The notes beneath the pieces were generated by a model. The model saw only the letters and a list, made by a program, of their open reading frames with translations. It had not been told where the DNA came from and ran no database searches. Positions 8,365 to 16,358 of a stretch of 53,332 nt of DNA are shown one piece after another. Source of the DNA: Oxalobacteraceae bacterium. GTDB taxonomy: Bacteria > Pseudomonadota > Gammaproteobacteria > Burkholderiales > Burkholderiaceae_D. The stretch spans positions 131,936 through 185,267 of the forward strand of contig DPRS01000036.1 in assembly GCA_003537575.1 (NCBI GenBank), in the 5' to 3' direction. Position numbers and translations under genes: made by a program. Each line of letters begins with the position of its first letter. The stretch's first letter is position 1.

Positions 8365-8823
8365 ATGGATATTCTTCTCTGGCGCCATGCGGAAGCGGAA
8401 GCCGGCGAACCCGACGAAGGGCGCGCACTGACATCTAAAGGCGTGCGCCAGGCACAGAAAATGGCGCATTGGCTGGAGCGCAACCTGCCCAGCCGCTGCC
8501 GCATCCTGGTCAGCCCGACCATGCGCACCTTGCAAACCGCGCGGGCGCTGGAGCGCAAGTTCAAGATATGTCCGGAAATCGGGCCGGATGCTTCCGTCGA
8601 AGCGCTATTGGATGCAGCCAATTGGCCGGACGGCAAGGAGCCGGTGTTGCTGATCGGGCATCAGCCGACCCTGGGCCAGGCTGCCGCGCTGCTCCTTGCC
8701 GGCAACGAGCAAGACTGGACGGTGCGCAAGGCCAATGTCTGGTGGATCGCCCAGCGCGAACGCGATGGCGAAAGCGAAAATTACCTCAAGGCCGTGATGG
8801 CGCCGGACCTGGTGCTGAAGTAA
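8365..8823 (+). CDS. sixA: Phosphohistidine phosphatase SixA
   Basis: This is a small cytoplasmic histidine-phosphatase-superfamily enzyme that removes phosphate from phosphohistidine. At 152 residues it is the usual size. The RHG-type motif is at the N terminus as LLWRHAEAEAG, with the catalytic His at residue 8. The second conserved Arg is in SPTMRTLQTA, and the second catalytic His is in LIGHQPTLGQ. It is 3 bp downstream of ppk and almost certainly in the same transcript. The 86 bp between it and the convergent glycosyltransferase gene show no clear terminator. Confidence 0.92.
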   Translation: MDILLWRHAEAEAGEPDEGRALTSKGVRQAQKMAHWLERNLPSRCRILVSPTMRTLQTARALERKFKICPEIGPDASVEALLDAANWPDGKEPVLLIGHQPTLGQAAALLLAGNEQDWTVRKANVWWIAQRERDGESENYLKAVMAPDLVLK

Positions 8824-8909
8824 GCCGGACCTGCAAAAGCCGGCACTTCAAAGCCGATACCTCAGGCCAGGCTTGCCTCATTCATCCGCCATTCCTGCGC
8901 AAGCGAAGA

Positions 8910-9965
8910 CTAGGTCATATCCGCCAGATGCAATATCGATGCCGGAAAGGGGCTGGCGGGCCGCGTTTTGGCGGCTGGCCGCAGGTTGCGCAGGAATTGC
9001 CGGGTCGCGGCATCCCATGAATATTTCAGCGCATGTCGGCGGACTTGCTCGCGCGGCAGGCGCAGCGCGTCGAAGCAGGCGCGTTCAAGGTCATAGTCCA
9101 GCACGCCGGTCTTGCCCTGCAAGACTACATCAATCGGCCCTGTCACCGGATAGGCGGCGACCGGCACACCACATGCCATCGCTTCCAGCATGACCAGCCC
9201 GAAGGTATCGGTCAGGCTGGGAAAAACCAGCACATCGGCACAGTTATAGTACGGCGCCAGCTTGTCGTGGGTGCGCGCCCCGAGGAAGCGTGCCGACGGA
9301 TAGCGCCGCTCCAGCGCATCGCGTTGCGGCCCGTCGCCGATCACCCATTTGGTGCCGGGCAAGCTCATTTGCAGAAATGCCTCGACATTCTTTTCCACCG
9401 CCAGGCGGCCCACATACAGGTAGAGCGGGCGCTGGATGTCGGCATCGTCGCGCATTTTCGGCATGAAGCATTCGGTATCGACGCCGCGGCTCCACAGTGC
9501 CAGCTTGCCGAAACCGCGCTGCGCCAACCCATGCATGACCGCCGGCGTCGACACCATGACGGCGCAGGAAGGTTCATGGAACCAGCGCAGCCAGCGATAG
9601 CTCACGCCCAGCGGCAGCATGAAGCGGGCGCGGATATATTCCGGGAAGCGAGTATGGTAGGAAGTCGTGAAGCGCAAACCCTGGCGCAGGCAATAACTGC
9701 GCACTGCCAGGCCGATCGGCCCTTCGGTGGCGATGTGGATGCAATCCGGCGCGAAGGCATCGATAGCCTCGGCAACTTGCCGGTACGGCCGGCAAGCCAG
9801 GCGGATTTCCGGGTAGGTCGGGCACGAGAATGTCCGCATGCCCTCTGCCGACAATACCAGCACCTCGTGCCCCATCCGTTGCAAGTGTTCCCGGGTCGCC
9901 ATCAGCGTATTGACCACGCCATTGACTTGCGGCGCCCAGGCGTCGGTGGCGATTACGATCCGCAT
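8910..9965 (-). CDS. GT4-type glycosyltransferase, Agt-like glycolipid synthase candidate
   Basis: The 351-residue GT-B enzyme starts with MRIVIATDAWAPQVNGVVNTL, the standard N-terminal motif of lipid glycosyltransferases of the GT4 group. The nucleotide-sugar site appears as LYVGRLAVEKNVEAFLQ and SLTDTFGLVMLEAMACGVPV, containing the EX7E-type signature. It is the last gene of a three-gene operon and overlaps the end of the PlcP-like gene by 13 nt. In other proteobacteria a glycosyltransferase (Agt) adjacent to PlcP glycosylates the diacylglycerol that PlcP releases, replacing phospholipid with glycolipid when phosphate is short. That role here is inferred from context; other mannosyl or glucosyl acceptors remain possible. 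Confidence 0.75.
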   Translation of the reverse strand: MRIVIATDAWAPQVNGVVNTLMATREHLQRMGHEVLVLSAEGMRTFSCPTYPEIRLACRPYRQVAEAIDAFAPDCIHIATEGPIGLAVRSYCLRQGLRFTTSYHTRFPEYIRARFMLPLGVSYRWLRWFHEPSCAVMVSTPAVMHGLAQRGFGKLALWSRGVDTECFMPKMRDDADIQRPLYLYVGRLAVEKNVEAFLQMSLPGTKWVIGDGPQRDALERRYPSARFLGARTHDKLAPYYNCADVLVFPSLTDTFGLVMLEAMACGVPVAAYPVTGPIDVVLQGKTGVLDYDLERACFDALRLPREQVRRHALKYSWDAATRQFLRNLRPAAKTRPASPFPASILHLADMT

Positions 9966-10831
9966 AATTCTCCGCTTGTCACAGCTTCGGACCGTTTGTG
10001 CAATCCCATGATTTCCTGCCAGCTGACCAGGCGCAATTCACCGTTCAAGTCTTCCACCAGCGCCGACAGGCTTTCCACCCAATCGCCATCGTTGCAGTAG
10101 GTGATGCCGTCGATGTCGCGGATTTCCGGCTTGTGGATATGGCCGCAGATCACGCCATCCAGGCCTTTTTTCCTCGCCTCCGCCGCCAGCGCATGCTCGA
10201 ACGAACTGATGTAGCTGACCGCGTTCTTGACCTTCAGCTTCAGGTATTGCGACAGCGACCAGTAAGGCAGGCCGGCGCGGGCGCGCCAGCTGTTGTAGAC
10301 CTGGTTGAATTTGAGGATCATGGTGTACAGGCTGTCGCCGACATAGGCCAGCCACTTGGCACAGGCGATCACGCCATCGAAGCGGTCGCCATGCAGCACC
10401 AGCATGCGCTTACCTTGTGCCGTCACGTGCACCAGCTCGTCGCGGATGCGGATGCCGCCAAAGTCGAGGTCGATGAACTGGCGCACCGCTTCATCGTGGT
10501 TGCCGGGCACGAAAATGACTTCGGTGCCCTTCTTCGCCTTTTTCAGCACGGTCTGCACCACGTTATTGTGAACCTGGTCCCAGTACCAGCGACGCTTCAG
10601 TTGCCAGCCGTCGATGATGTCGCCGACCAGATACAGCGTCTGCGATTCGGTCGCGCGCAGAAATTCCAGCAGACGTGCGGCTTGGCAGCCAGTGGTGCCG
10701 AGATGGATGTCGGAAATCCAGATGGCGCGAAAGCGGGTGCCGCCGCGCATCCTCTCATGCGCTTCCGCCCGCTTTCCCGCATCCTGATGCGCGCGGAAGG
10801 CGGCCGCCAGGAACGGGTCGGTCGGCTTCAT
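9953..10831 (-). CDS. PlcP-like metallophosphoesterase (phospholipase C candidate)
   Basis: The 292-residue calcineurin-type phosphoesterase shows the ordered metal-binding motifs SDIHLGTTGC (about residues 41-50), GDIIDGW, PGNHDE, HGDRFD and GHIHKP. Automatic annotation often calls this type UDP-2,3-diacylglucosamine hydrolase, but the DIIDGW/WYWDQVHNNVVQ and YCNDGDWVESL segments resemble PlcP, which cleaves phospholipid head groups during phosphate starvation. The start at 10831 is chosen because its ATG overlaps the stop of the upstream acyltransferase as ATGA, which implies translational coupling. A longer frame from 10945 would run deep into that gene. It is the middle gene of the putative lipid-remodelling operon. 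Confidence 0.78.
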   Translation of the reverse strand: MKPTDPFLAAAFRAHQDAGKRAEAHERMRGGTRFRAIWISDIHLGTTGCQAARLLEFLRATESQTLYLVGDIIDGWQLKRRWYWDQVHNNVVQTVLKKAKKGTEVIFVPGNHDEAVRQFIDLDFGGIRIRDELVHVTAQGKRMLVLHGDRFDGVIACAKWLAYVGDSLYTMILKFNQVYNSWRARAGLPYWSLSQYLKLKVKNAVSYISSFEHALAAEARKKGLDGVICGHIHKPEIRDIDGITYCNDGDWVESLSALVEDLNGELRLVSWQEIMGLHKRSEAVTSGELCGS

Positions 10832-11598
10832 GCTGCGCGTGCCTCCAGAAAGTGGCGGGCATAGCGGGTATCGAGCTTGGCCAGCGGCATCAGCATGAAA
10901 AGGTCGATGCAGTTGAAGTCCGGATCCCAGGCCGGCTCGCCGCACACCCAGGCGCCGCTGCGCAGGTAGCCCTTGATCAGCGGCGGAATGTAAGCGCCCT
11001 GCAGCTCGGCAGGGCGATCGCCCACCGGGAACGGCAGGCGCGGCCGCACCCGGTATTCCGCCGGCGCGATGCTGCTCTCATTTAAGGTATGGTAAATCGA
11101 TAGCGCATTCTGGCCGCCATCGGACAAGCTGACGCTGGCGCAGCCGATCAGGTAATGGCAGTTTTCCTTCTTCAGGTAATCAGCGAGGCCGGCCCACAGC
11201 AGCATGATGACAGCGCCGCTGCGGTAATCCGGATGGATGCAGGCGCGGCCGGCCTCGGCCATGTTCGGCCGCAAATGGTTCAGGCGCGCCAGCTCGAATT
11301 CCTGTTCGGAGTAATACTGACCGATGCGGCGTGCCGCCTGCGGGCTCAGCAGGCGATAGGTGCCGACCACCTGCAGCGAACGCGCATCGCGCACGAGCAG
11401 GTGGTCGCAATGCTGGTCGAACTCGTCGCGGTCCAGCCGTTCGGCATTGGCCAGGGCCTCCAGGCCCATGCCTTCGACGAACACCTGGTAACGCAGGCGC
11501 TGCACTTCGCGCACCTCTTCCGGGGTGCTGGCAAGGCTGAGGACGAATTTCGAGGAGCTTGCAGGGCTTTCCGCCGGAACCGTATTCAGTTGACGCAT
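10828..11598 (-). CDS. OlsB-like N-acyltransferase (ornithine-lipid synthesis candidate)
   Basis: The 256-residue protein carries the GNAT-like fold shared by OlsB and related acyltransferases. Visible motifs are LRYQVFVEGMG, DRDEFDQHCDHLLV, VVGTYRLLSP, AGRACIHPDYRSGAVIMLLW and LIGCASVSL, in the order typical of L-ornithine N-alpha-acyltransferase. OlsB makes lyso-ornithine lipid, a phosphorus-free membrane lipid, in many bacteria under phosphate limitation. No OlsA partner is in the window. The gene is first in the operon, with a PhoB-type direct repeat 56 bp upstream and a hairpin touching the start codon. Alternatives are an exopolysaccharide-associated or autoinducer-type acyltransferase, since the fold is shared. 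Confidence 0.72.
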   Translation of the reverse strand: MRQLNTVPAESPASSSKFVLSLASTPEEVREVQRLRYQVFVEGMGLEALANAERLDRDEFDQHCDHLLVRDARSLQVVGTYRLLSPQAARRIGQYYSEQEFELARLNHLRPNMAEAGRACIHPDYRSGAVIMLLWAGLADYLKKENCHYLIGCASVSLSDGGQNALSIYHTLNESSIAPAEYRVRPRLPFPVGDRPAELQGAYIPPLIKGYLRSGAWVCGEPAWDPDFNCIDLFMLMPLAKLDTRYARHFLEARAA

Positions 11599-11625
11599 GG
11601 CTCATCCTGGTTATGAAGATGAGCC
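11599..11625 (-). promoter_or_regulatory. Hairpin in the olsB-like leader abutting the start codon
   Basis: On the minus strand a perfect 8-bp inverted repeat, GGCTCATC and GATGAGCC, with an 11-nt loop ends at the base immediately before the ATG. The putative Shine-Dalgarno AGGA lies at the loop-stem boundary, so the folded leader would hide part of it. This could control translation of the operon's first gene or be a protein-binding site. Confidence 0.5.
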
Positions 11626-11653
11626 AAGCGTACCGAGCGATTACTTCCGGAAA

Positions 11654-11682
11654 ATGACAGTTACGTGTCAATTCCATGACAC
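11654..11682 (-). promoter_or_regulatory. PhoB-box-like triple repeat upstream of the lipid operon
   Basis: Read on the minus strand, GTGTCAT (11682-11676), TTGACAC (11671-11665) and CTGTCAT (11660-11654) are spaced exactly 11 bp apart. Two of the three agree well with the PhoB half-site. The hexamer at the expected -10 position (TAATCG) is weak, so this promoter is less certain than those of phoX and ppk. It lies 56-84 bp upstream of the olsB-like start. Confidence 0.65.
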
Positions 11683-11740
11683 TGCAACACTCTTTATCGA
11701 GAAACAAGCGCGGCAGCGTGATGACTAAAACAATGGCTTC

Positions 11741-13192
11741 TTAGTTACGTACCACGAATTCGATGCCTGCTTCAGCCCACCATTCCTGTTCTTTCTCGAT
11801 CCAGTAAGCCAGCGTAGCGTGGCGGCGGATCCAGTCGTGCCGGATTTCGACCTCGATGCGGTTTTTCATCTTGAGCCTCAGTTCGTCGGCCAGCACATCG
11901 ATACGGGAATGCATGAGCATCACCGCCAGGCGCAGCGCCAGCACGGCCTTGCCGAAGTCGGCATCGGCCAGCATGCCGTTGAGCTTGCGCAGGTTGCCCT
12001 TCTGGCCGAGTACCAGCCTGCTCAGCAGGCGCTGCTCGCCGGAGGTAAAGCCGGGCAGGTCGGCGTTTTCAATCATGTAGGCGCCATGCTTGTGATAGCC
12101 GCTGTGCGACACCACCATGCCGAGCTCGTGCAACTGGCCGCCCCAGTACAGCTGCCGCTCATAGGCATTCGAAGCTGGTTTCAGCTGTGCGTACAAGGCG
12201 CTGGCGATCTGCGCCACGCGGTCGGCGCGCTCGGCATCGACGGCGAAACGGTCGCGGAAATCCTGCACAGATTGCTCGCGGCGGTCGCGGCGGGTGGCGC
12301 GCAGCTGCAGGTCGCGCAGCACGCCCATGCGCAAGCCGGCCTCGATCGGCTGCATGGTCTTGACGTGCAGCTCGCACAAGGCGCCCATCAGCACCGCCAG
12401 CCCGCCCATGATGATGGCGGCACGGTCCGGCTTCATGCCAAGCAGGTCGATGTTGCTCACATGGCCAAAGCCGATCAGGCGCGCCTTGAGCGCTTCCATG
12501 CTTTTGTAGGAAAGCTTGCCGTCGCCCAGGGAGTTTTTAGCGATGGCGTCGGCGATGGCACGGATGGTGCCGGAAGACCCATAGACGCAATCCCATTGCA
12601 GTTCCAGGAAAGCCGGCACGTTATCCTCGAAATGGCTGCGCGCCGCCAGGATCGCCTTGTCGAAGGCTTCTTCGGTAATGCTGCCGTCCGGGAAATAGGC
12701 ATGGCTGTGGCTGACGGTGCCGATGCTGAAGGATTCCACCATGTCGATGCCAAAACCCTGCCCGACAATCAATTCCGTCGAGCCGCCGCCGATATCGATG
12801 ACCAGGCGCCGCTCTTCCGGCGCGCCAAGAATGCTGGCCACGCCCATGTAAATCAGGCGCCCCTCCTCCTCGCCGGAAATGATTTCAATCGGATGGCCGA
12901 TCGCCTGTTCGGCCGCAGGCAGGAATGTCGCCGCGTTTCTGGCAATGCGCAGGGTGTTGGTGGCCACTACCCGCACCCTATCCAGCGGGTAGGCATTCAG
13001 GATGGCGCGGAAGCGCGCCAGCGAATCGAGCGCGGTCTGCATTGCCGCTTCGGTCAGGCACATGTTCCGGTCCAGGCCGGCGCCCAGGCGGATCGGATCG
13101 CGCTCGCTCTTGACGATACGGATGACATCGCCATCCTGCCTGCCGACATGCAAACGAAAACTGTTCGAACCCAAATCCACTGCCGCCAACAT
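11741..13192 (-). CDS. ppx: Exopolyphosphatase (Ppx/GppA family)
   Basis: This enzyme hydrolyses terminal phosphates from polyphosphate, opposing Ppk; some family members also cleave pppGpp. The 483-residue protein has the actin-fold phosphate-1 motif VDLGSNSFRLHVG at 5-17, the catalytic-Glu region SGEEEGRLIYMG, and the phosphate-2 motif IDIGGGSTELIVG. The C-terminal HD-like helical region contains GGQLHELGMVVSHSGYHKHGAY. It is transcribed away from the GGDEF-EAL gene, and the 251-bp divergent gap holds a PhoB-type site oriented toward the latter. No PhoB box was seen pointing toward ppx. Confidence 0.93.
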   Translation of the reverse strand: MLAAVDLGSNSFRLHVGRQDGDVIRIVKSERDPIRLGAGLDRNMCLTEAAMQTALDSLARFRAILNAYPLDRVRVVATNTLRIARNAATFLPAAEQAIGHPIEIISGEEEGRLIYMGVASILGAPEERRLVIDIGGGSTELIVGQGFGIDMVESFSIGTVSHSHAYFPDGSITEEAFDKAILAARSHFEDNVPAFLELQWDCVYGSSGTIRAIADAIAKNSLGDGKLSYKSMEALKARLIGFGHVSNIDLLGMKPDRAAIIMGGLAVLMGALCELHVKTMQPIEAGLRMGVLRDLQLRATRRDRREQSVQDFRDRFAVDAERADRVAQIASALYAQLKPASNAYERQLYWGGQLHELGMVVSHSGYHKHGAYMIENADLPGFTSGEQRLLSRLVLGQKGNLRKLNGMLADADFGKAVLALRLAVMLMHSRIDVLADELRLKMKNRIEVEIRHDWIRRHATLAYWIEKEQEWWAEAGIEFVVRN

Positions 13193-13363
13193 GCAAAACC
13201 TCGCTTCACTTAATCAAAATCATAAAGGAATCAGGATACACCAGAGTTGCCCGCGTGTTTTCAGGAAGCTTCCATCCGCTTGAAAAATCGCTGCCTGGAT
13301 CAAAGCCAGTTTGCATCCTGGAGGCAAGCCGCAGACAAGCAATTCTTTAATCAAGCAATTCCC

Positions 13364-13397
13364 ATGTCATCGTCCCGTCATGACCGGGGACTAGCAT
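13364..13397 (+). promoter_or_regulatory. Candidate PhoB box and -10 for the GGDEF-EAL gene
   Basis: ATGTCAT (13364-13370) and CCGTCAT (13375-13381) are 11 bp apart, and TAGCAT (13392-13397) follows exactly 10 nt later as a -10 with four of six matches. The CGTC spacer is not AT-rich, so the box is weaker than those of phoX and ppk. If used, transcription starts near 13404, which excludes the in-frame ATG at 13396 and favours ATG 13444. Confidence 0.55.
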
Positions 13398-13443
13398 GGC
13401 GCACGCTCGCCAATCCATTTCCCAGTTACAGGCAGTCTTCAGC

Positions 13444-16131
13444 ATGAAACATCACTCCGCCAGCACGGGCGGCAGACACCTCATTTTTTTCTGGCCCTTC
13501 ATTTGCCTAATCGCCGGCGCTGCCTTGTGGCTGTTTGTCGACGCTCGGCTGGCGGCGGAGAAAAGCGCGCTGGAAGCCCAGGGCCTGAAAAATGCAACCT
13601 CGCTGTCGCGTGCCTATGCAGCCTACCTCGGACGCAGCCTGGAACAGATGGACCAGATCACGATGCATGTCAAATCGGACTGGGAGCGCTGGAACCGCCG
13701 CCTGAAACTGGAAGACCTCAAAAAGGATGGCTTGTTCACTGCCTCTGATTTCATCGCGGTGACCGTGATCGACCGCGACGGCCGGCCGGTCACCAGCTCG
13801 GCGCCGCTCCAGGGAAACGCCGGCTACGCCGACAGCGGATTTTTCCAGTTCCATCGCGCCAATATCTCCACCGCGCTGCGCATCGGCAAGCCGCAATCGC
13901 AACAGGACAATCAGCCCTCGGTGATCTTTTTCACCCGGCGCCTGGATACTGCCGATGATTCCTTCGACGGCGTGGTGCTGGTGGCCGTCGAACCGGAATA
14001 TTTTCTATCCTTCTACGATCGCGCCATCCTTGGTGAAAGCGGCATACTGGCGGTATTCGGCAGCGACCAGGTGTTACGCGCATCCACCCTCGGGGGCCGA
14101 CGAAACGCCGCCGCCCCGGATGACCTCAAGGCGCCGCCGCGCGACAGCGACAAGCCGCAGCCAATTTCCGCCACCGACACGCTAACCGATGGAGCAGCGC
14201 GCTTTGCCGCCTGGCAGGAATTGAAAAGCTACCCGCTGACCGTCATGGTTGGCCTGTCGAAAAAGGAATTGCTGTCGCCGCACGAGAAGACATGGGAAAC
14301 CTATCGCAATTTCGCCCGCGGTGGCACGGTTTTTCTGATCATCATTGCTATCGCAGGCGGCGCCTTCGGCGTGCGTGTCGCGCGCCGCGAACGGCAGGCC
14401 CTGGCCTTGCGAAAAACCTACCGGCTGGCTACCGACAGCGCCAATGAAGGCTTTTTCATCCTCAAGCCTCTGCTGGACAGGAAAGGCGAAACCGTCGACT
14501 GGCAACTGGCCGACACCAATGAGCGCGGCGCCAATTTTTACGGCATGCAAAGTGAAGACATTATCGGCAAGCGGCTATCGGCGCTGTATCAAGGCCAGTT
14601 GTTGCAGGCCACGCTGGAACTGTTGCGGGTAGCCTTCGCCGCCGGCATGTACGAAGATGAATACAAGGTCCCGCATGATAGTCCGCTGAAGGCCGGATGG
14701 CTGCGCCGTCGCGCGGTGAAATCCGCAACTGGCGTGGCGATGACCATCCGCGATATCTCGGAAAGCAAGAAGCAGGAACAGGAATTGCTGCGCCTGGCAA
14801 ACGAAGATGCCCTGACCGGCCTGCCCAACCGCCACTGGCTGATGCGCTTCCTGCCGCTGGCCATGCAGCGCGCGCGCCAGCATGACGGCATGCTGGCCGT
14901 GCTGTTCCTCGACCTCGACGAATTCAAGAACGTCAACGACACGCTGGGCCATTCCGCCGGCGACAAGCTGCTGAAAATCGTCGCACAGCGGGTCAAGTCG
15001 GTGCTGCGTCCGAGCGACAAGATCGTGCGCCTGGGCGGCGACGAATTCACCGTCATCGTCGAGCAGGTCGATCACCGGAATGCCGCCGCCCATGTCGCCG
15101 AACGCATCGCCCAGGCGCTGCATGCGCCGCTGCAGCTGGGCGACAAGCGGCAGTCGATCCGCGCCTCGATCGGCATCAGCATCTATCCGGACGATGGCAT
15201 CGACCCTGAAATCCTGTTGAAGAACGCGGATATCGCCATGTATTCGGCAAAGTCCGCCGGCAAGGGCCATTACCGTTTTTTCGAGCCGCAGCTTTACCAA
15301 GCCCTCAAGGAACGCCTGGAGACCGAACAGGCGCTGCGCCAGGCAATCGAACTGGACCGTTTCGTGCTGCATTATCAACCCCGCGTGGATGCGATGAGCG
15401 GCGCCATCTGCGGCATGGAAGCGCTGGCGCGCTGGATCGACCCGGTACGCGGCATGATCCCGCCGCTCGAATTCATTCCGGAGGCCGAACGCACCGGCTT
15501 GATCCTGCCGCTGGGCGAACTGGTGCTCGACAAGGCATGCAGGCAGATCGCCGAATGGAAGAAACAGGGCCTGCCGATGGCGCCGGTGTCGGTGAACGTT
15601 TCGGCGCGCCAGTTCAACGAAGGGGATATCAAGAGCCATCTGCTGGACTGCATCGCCCGCCACAGCATCGCCGCCGCCGATGTGCAGATCGAACTGACCG
15701 AATCGGCGATGATGGGCGAACAGGCCGACGTCGCCGACCAGCTGGCCGCCATCCGCAGCCGCGGCATCAAGCTGCTGGTGGATGATTTCGGCACTGGCTA
15801 CTCGTCGCTGTCGCAACTGCAACGGCTCGACATGGATGTCCTGAAAGTGGATCGCGCCTTCACTGCCGAGCTGGGCAAGGCCGGTGAAGGCCAGGTATTC
15901 TTCAAGGCGATCGTCTCGATGGCACATGCCCTAGGCATGAAAGTGACGGCCGAAGGCGTGGAAAACATGCAGCAGCTGGCGATCCTGCGCGCGCTCGGCT
16001 GCGACGAGGTGCAGGGCTATTTCATTTCGCGCCCCGTGCCGGCCGACGACATGGCGGCGATGCTCCGCCAGCACACCGGCTTTCCGGCGGCGGCCAGGCT
16101 GGCGGAAATACGCCAGCACGCTGAAATGTAA
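13444..16131 (+). CDS. Membrane-bound PAS-GGDEF-EAL c-di-GMP enzyme
   Basis: The 895-residue protein (start chosen at ATG 13444, see promoter) has an N-terminal membrane helix (LIFFWPFICLIAGAALWLFV), a periplasmic Cache-like sensor region of about 280 residues, a second helix (GGTVFLIIIAIAGGAFGVRV), a PAS domain, then GGDEF and EAL domains. The cyclase motif is intact (RLGGDEF), with an RPSD inhibitory site five residues before it. The EAL side is also intact: MEALARW, NVSARQF, ELTES, VDDFGTGYSS, AEGVEN. It could therefore make or break c-di-GMP, with the balance set by an unknown periplasmic ligand. A candidate PhoB box upstream would connect it to phosphate limitation. Confidence 0.9.
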   Translation: MKHHSASTGGRHLIFFWPFICLIAGAALWLFVDARLAAEKSALEAQGLKNATSLSRAYAAYLGRSLEQMDQITMHVKSDWERWNRRLKLEDLKKDGLFTASDFIAVTVIDRDGRPVTSSAPLQGNAGYADSGFFQFHRANISTALRIGKPQSQQDNQPSVIFFTRRLDTADDSFDGVVLVAVEPEYFLSFYDRAILGESGILAVFGSDQVLRASTLGGRRNAAAPDDLKAPPRDSDKPQPISATDTLTDGAARFAAWQELKSYPLTVMVGLSKKELLSPHEKTWETYRNFARGGTVFLIIIAIAGGAFGVRVARRERQALALRKTYRLATDSANEGFFILKPLLDRKGETVDWQLADTNERGANFYGMQSEDIIGKRLSALYQGQLLQATLELLRVAFAAGMYEDEYKVPHDSPLKAGWLRRRAVKSATGVAMTIRDISESKKQEQELLRLANEDALTGLPNRHWLMRFLPLAMQRARQHDGMLAVLFLDLDEFKNVNDTLGHSAGDKLLKIVAQRVKSVLRPSDKIVRLGGDEFTVIVEQVDHRNAAAHVAERIAQALHAPLQLGDKRQSIRASIGISIYPDDGIDPEILLKNADIAMYSAKSAGKGHYRFFEPQLYQALKERLETEQALRQAIELDRFVLHYQPRVDAMSGAICGMEALARWIDPVRGMIPPLEFIPEAERTGLILPLGELVLDKACRQIAEWKKQGLPMAPVSVNVSARQFNEGDIKSHLLDCIARHSIAAADVQIELTESAMMGEQADVADQLAAIRSRGIKLLVDDFGTGYSSLSQLQRLDMDVLKVDRAFTAELGKAGEGQVFFKAIVSMAHALGMKVTAEGVENMQQLAILRALGCDEVQGYFISRPVPADDMAAMLRQHTGFPAAARLAEIRQHAEM

Positions 16132-16148
16132 AATTACCAAGAAAAAAC

Positions 16149-16182
16149 TTGTCACACTGTTGTCACTTACGGGTGGTATCGT
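16149..16182 (+). promoter_or_regulatory. PhoB box and -10 driving an intergenic transcript
   Basis: TTGTCAC (16149-16155) and TTGTCAC (16160-16166) are identical half-sites spaced 11 bp apart. TATCGT (16177-16182) follows exactly 10 nt after the box, with four of six matches to the -10 consensus and the same spacing as E. coli phoA. No convincing gene starts nearby; a terminator lies about 120 nt downstream of the -10. Confidence 0.75.
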
Positions 16183-16188
16183 TATCCC

Positions 16189-16333
16189 TGTCAATCCGGA
16201 CATGCAGGTTTTTAGCGATACCGCGCATGCCCTGGTTCTTGGCATGGCATGCGATCCAGCGGATCGTGTGTGTCTCCTCTCTATCTCCGAGATCTGGAGT
16301 TTTGCCTGCTGCATTCCTGCAGCGGGCTTTTTT
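16189..16333 (+). ncRNA. Putative PhoB-activated structured small RNA
   Basis: This 145-nt interval begins at the predicted start of the PhoB-type promoter and ends in the T-run of an intrinsic terminator. It can form consecutive hairpins: CGCATGCC (16224-16231) with GGCATGCG (16246-16253), GATCC-AGC-GGATC (16253-16265), CTCC (16285-16288) with GGAG (16296-16299), and the terminator stem. Between the second and third lies a CU-rich stretch, TGTCTCCTCTCTATC (16271-16285), which is complementary to Shine-Dalgarno-like purine tracts and is a likely seed. No Rfam family was recognised. Boundaries are inferred from promoter and terminator positions only. An alternative is an attenuated leader of tamA. 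Confidence 0.6.
16304..16333 (+). terminator. Intrinsic terminator of the putative small RNA
   Basis: GCCTGCTGCA (16304-16313) pairs with TGCAGCGGGC (16318-16327), with one G-U pair, across a four-base loop. Six T residues follow at 16328-16333. It lies too far from the GGDEF-EAL stop codon (172 bp) to be an obvious terminator for that gene alone, although it would also stop read-through. Confidence 0.85.
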
Positions 16334-16358
16334 CATTTAACAAGAAGAAATGGAATGG

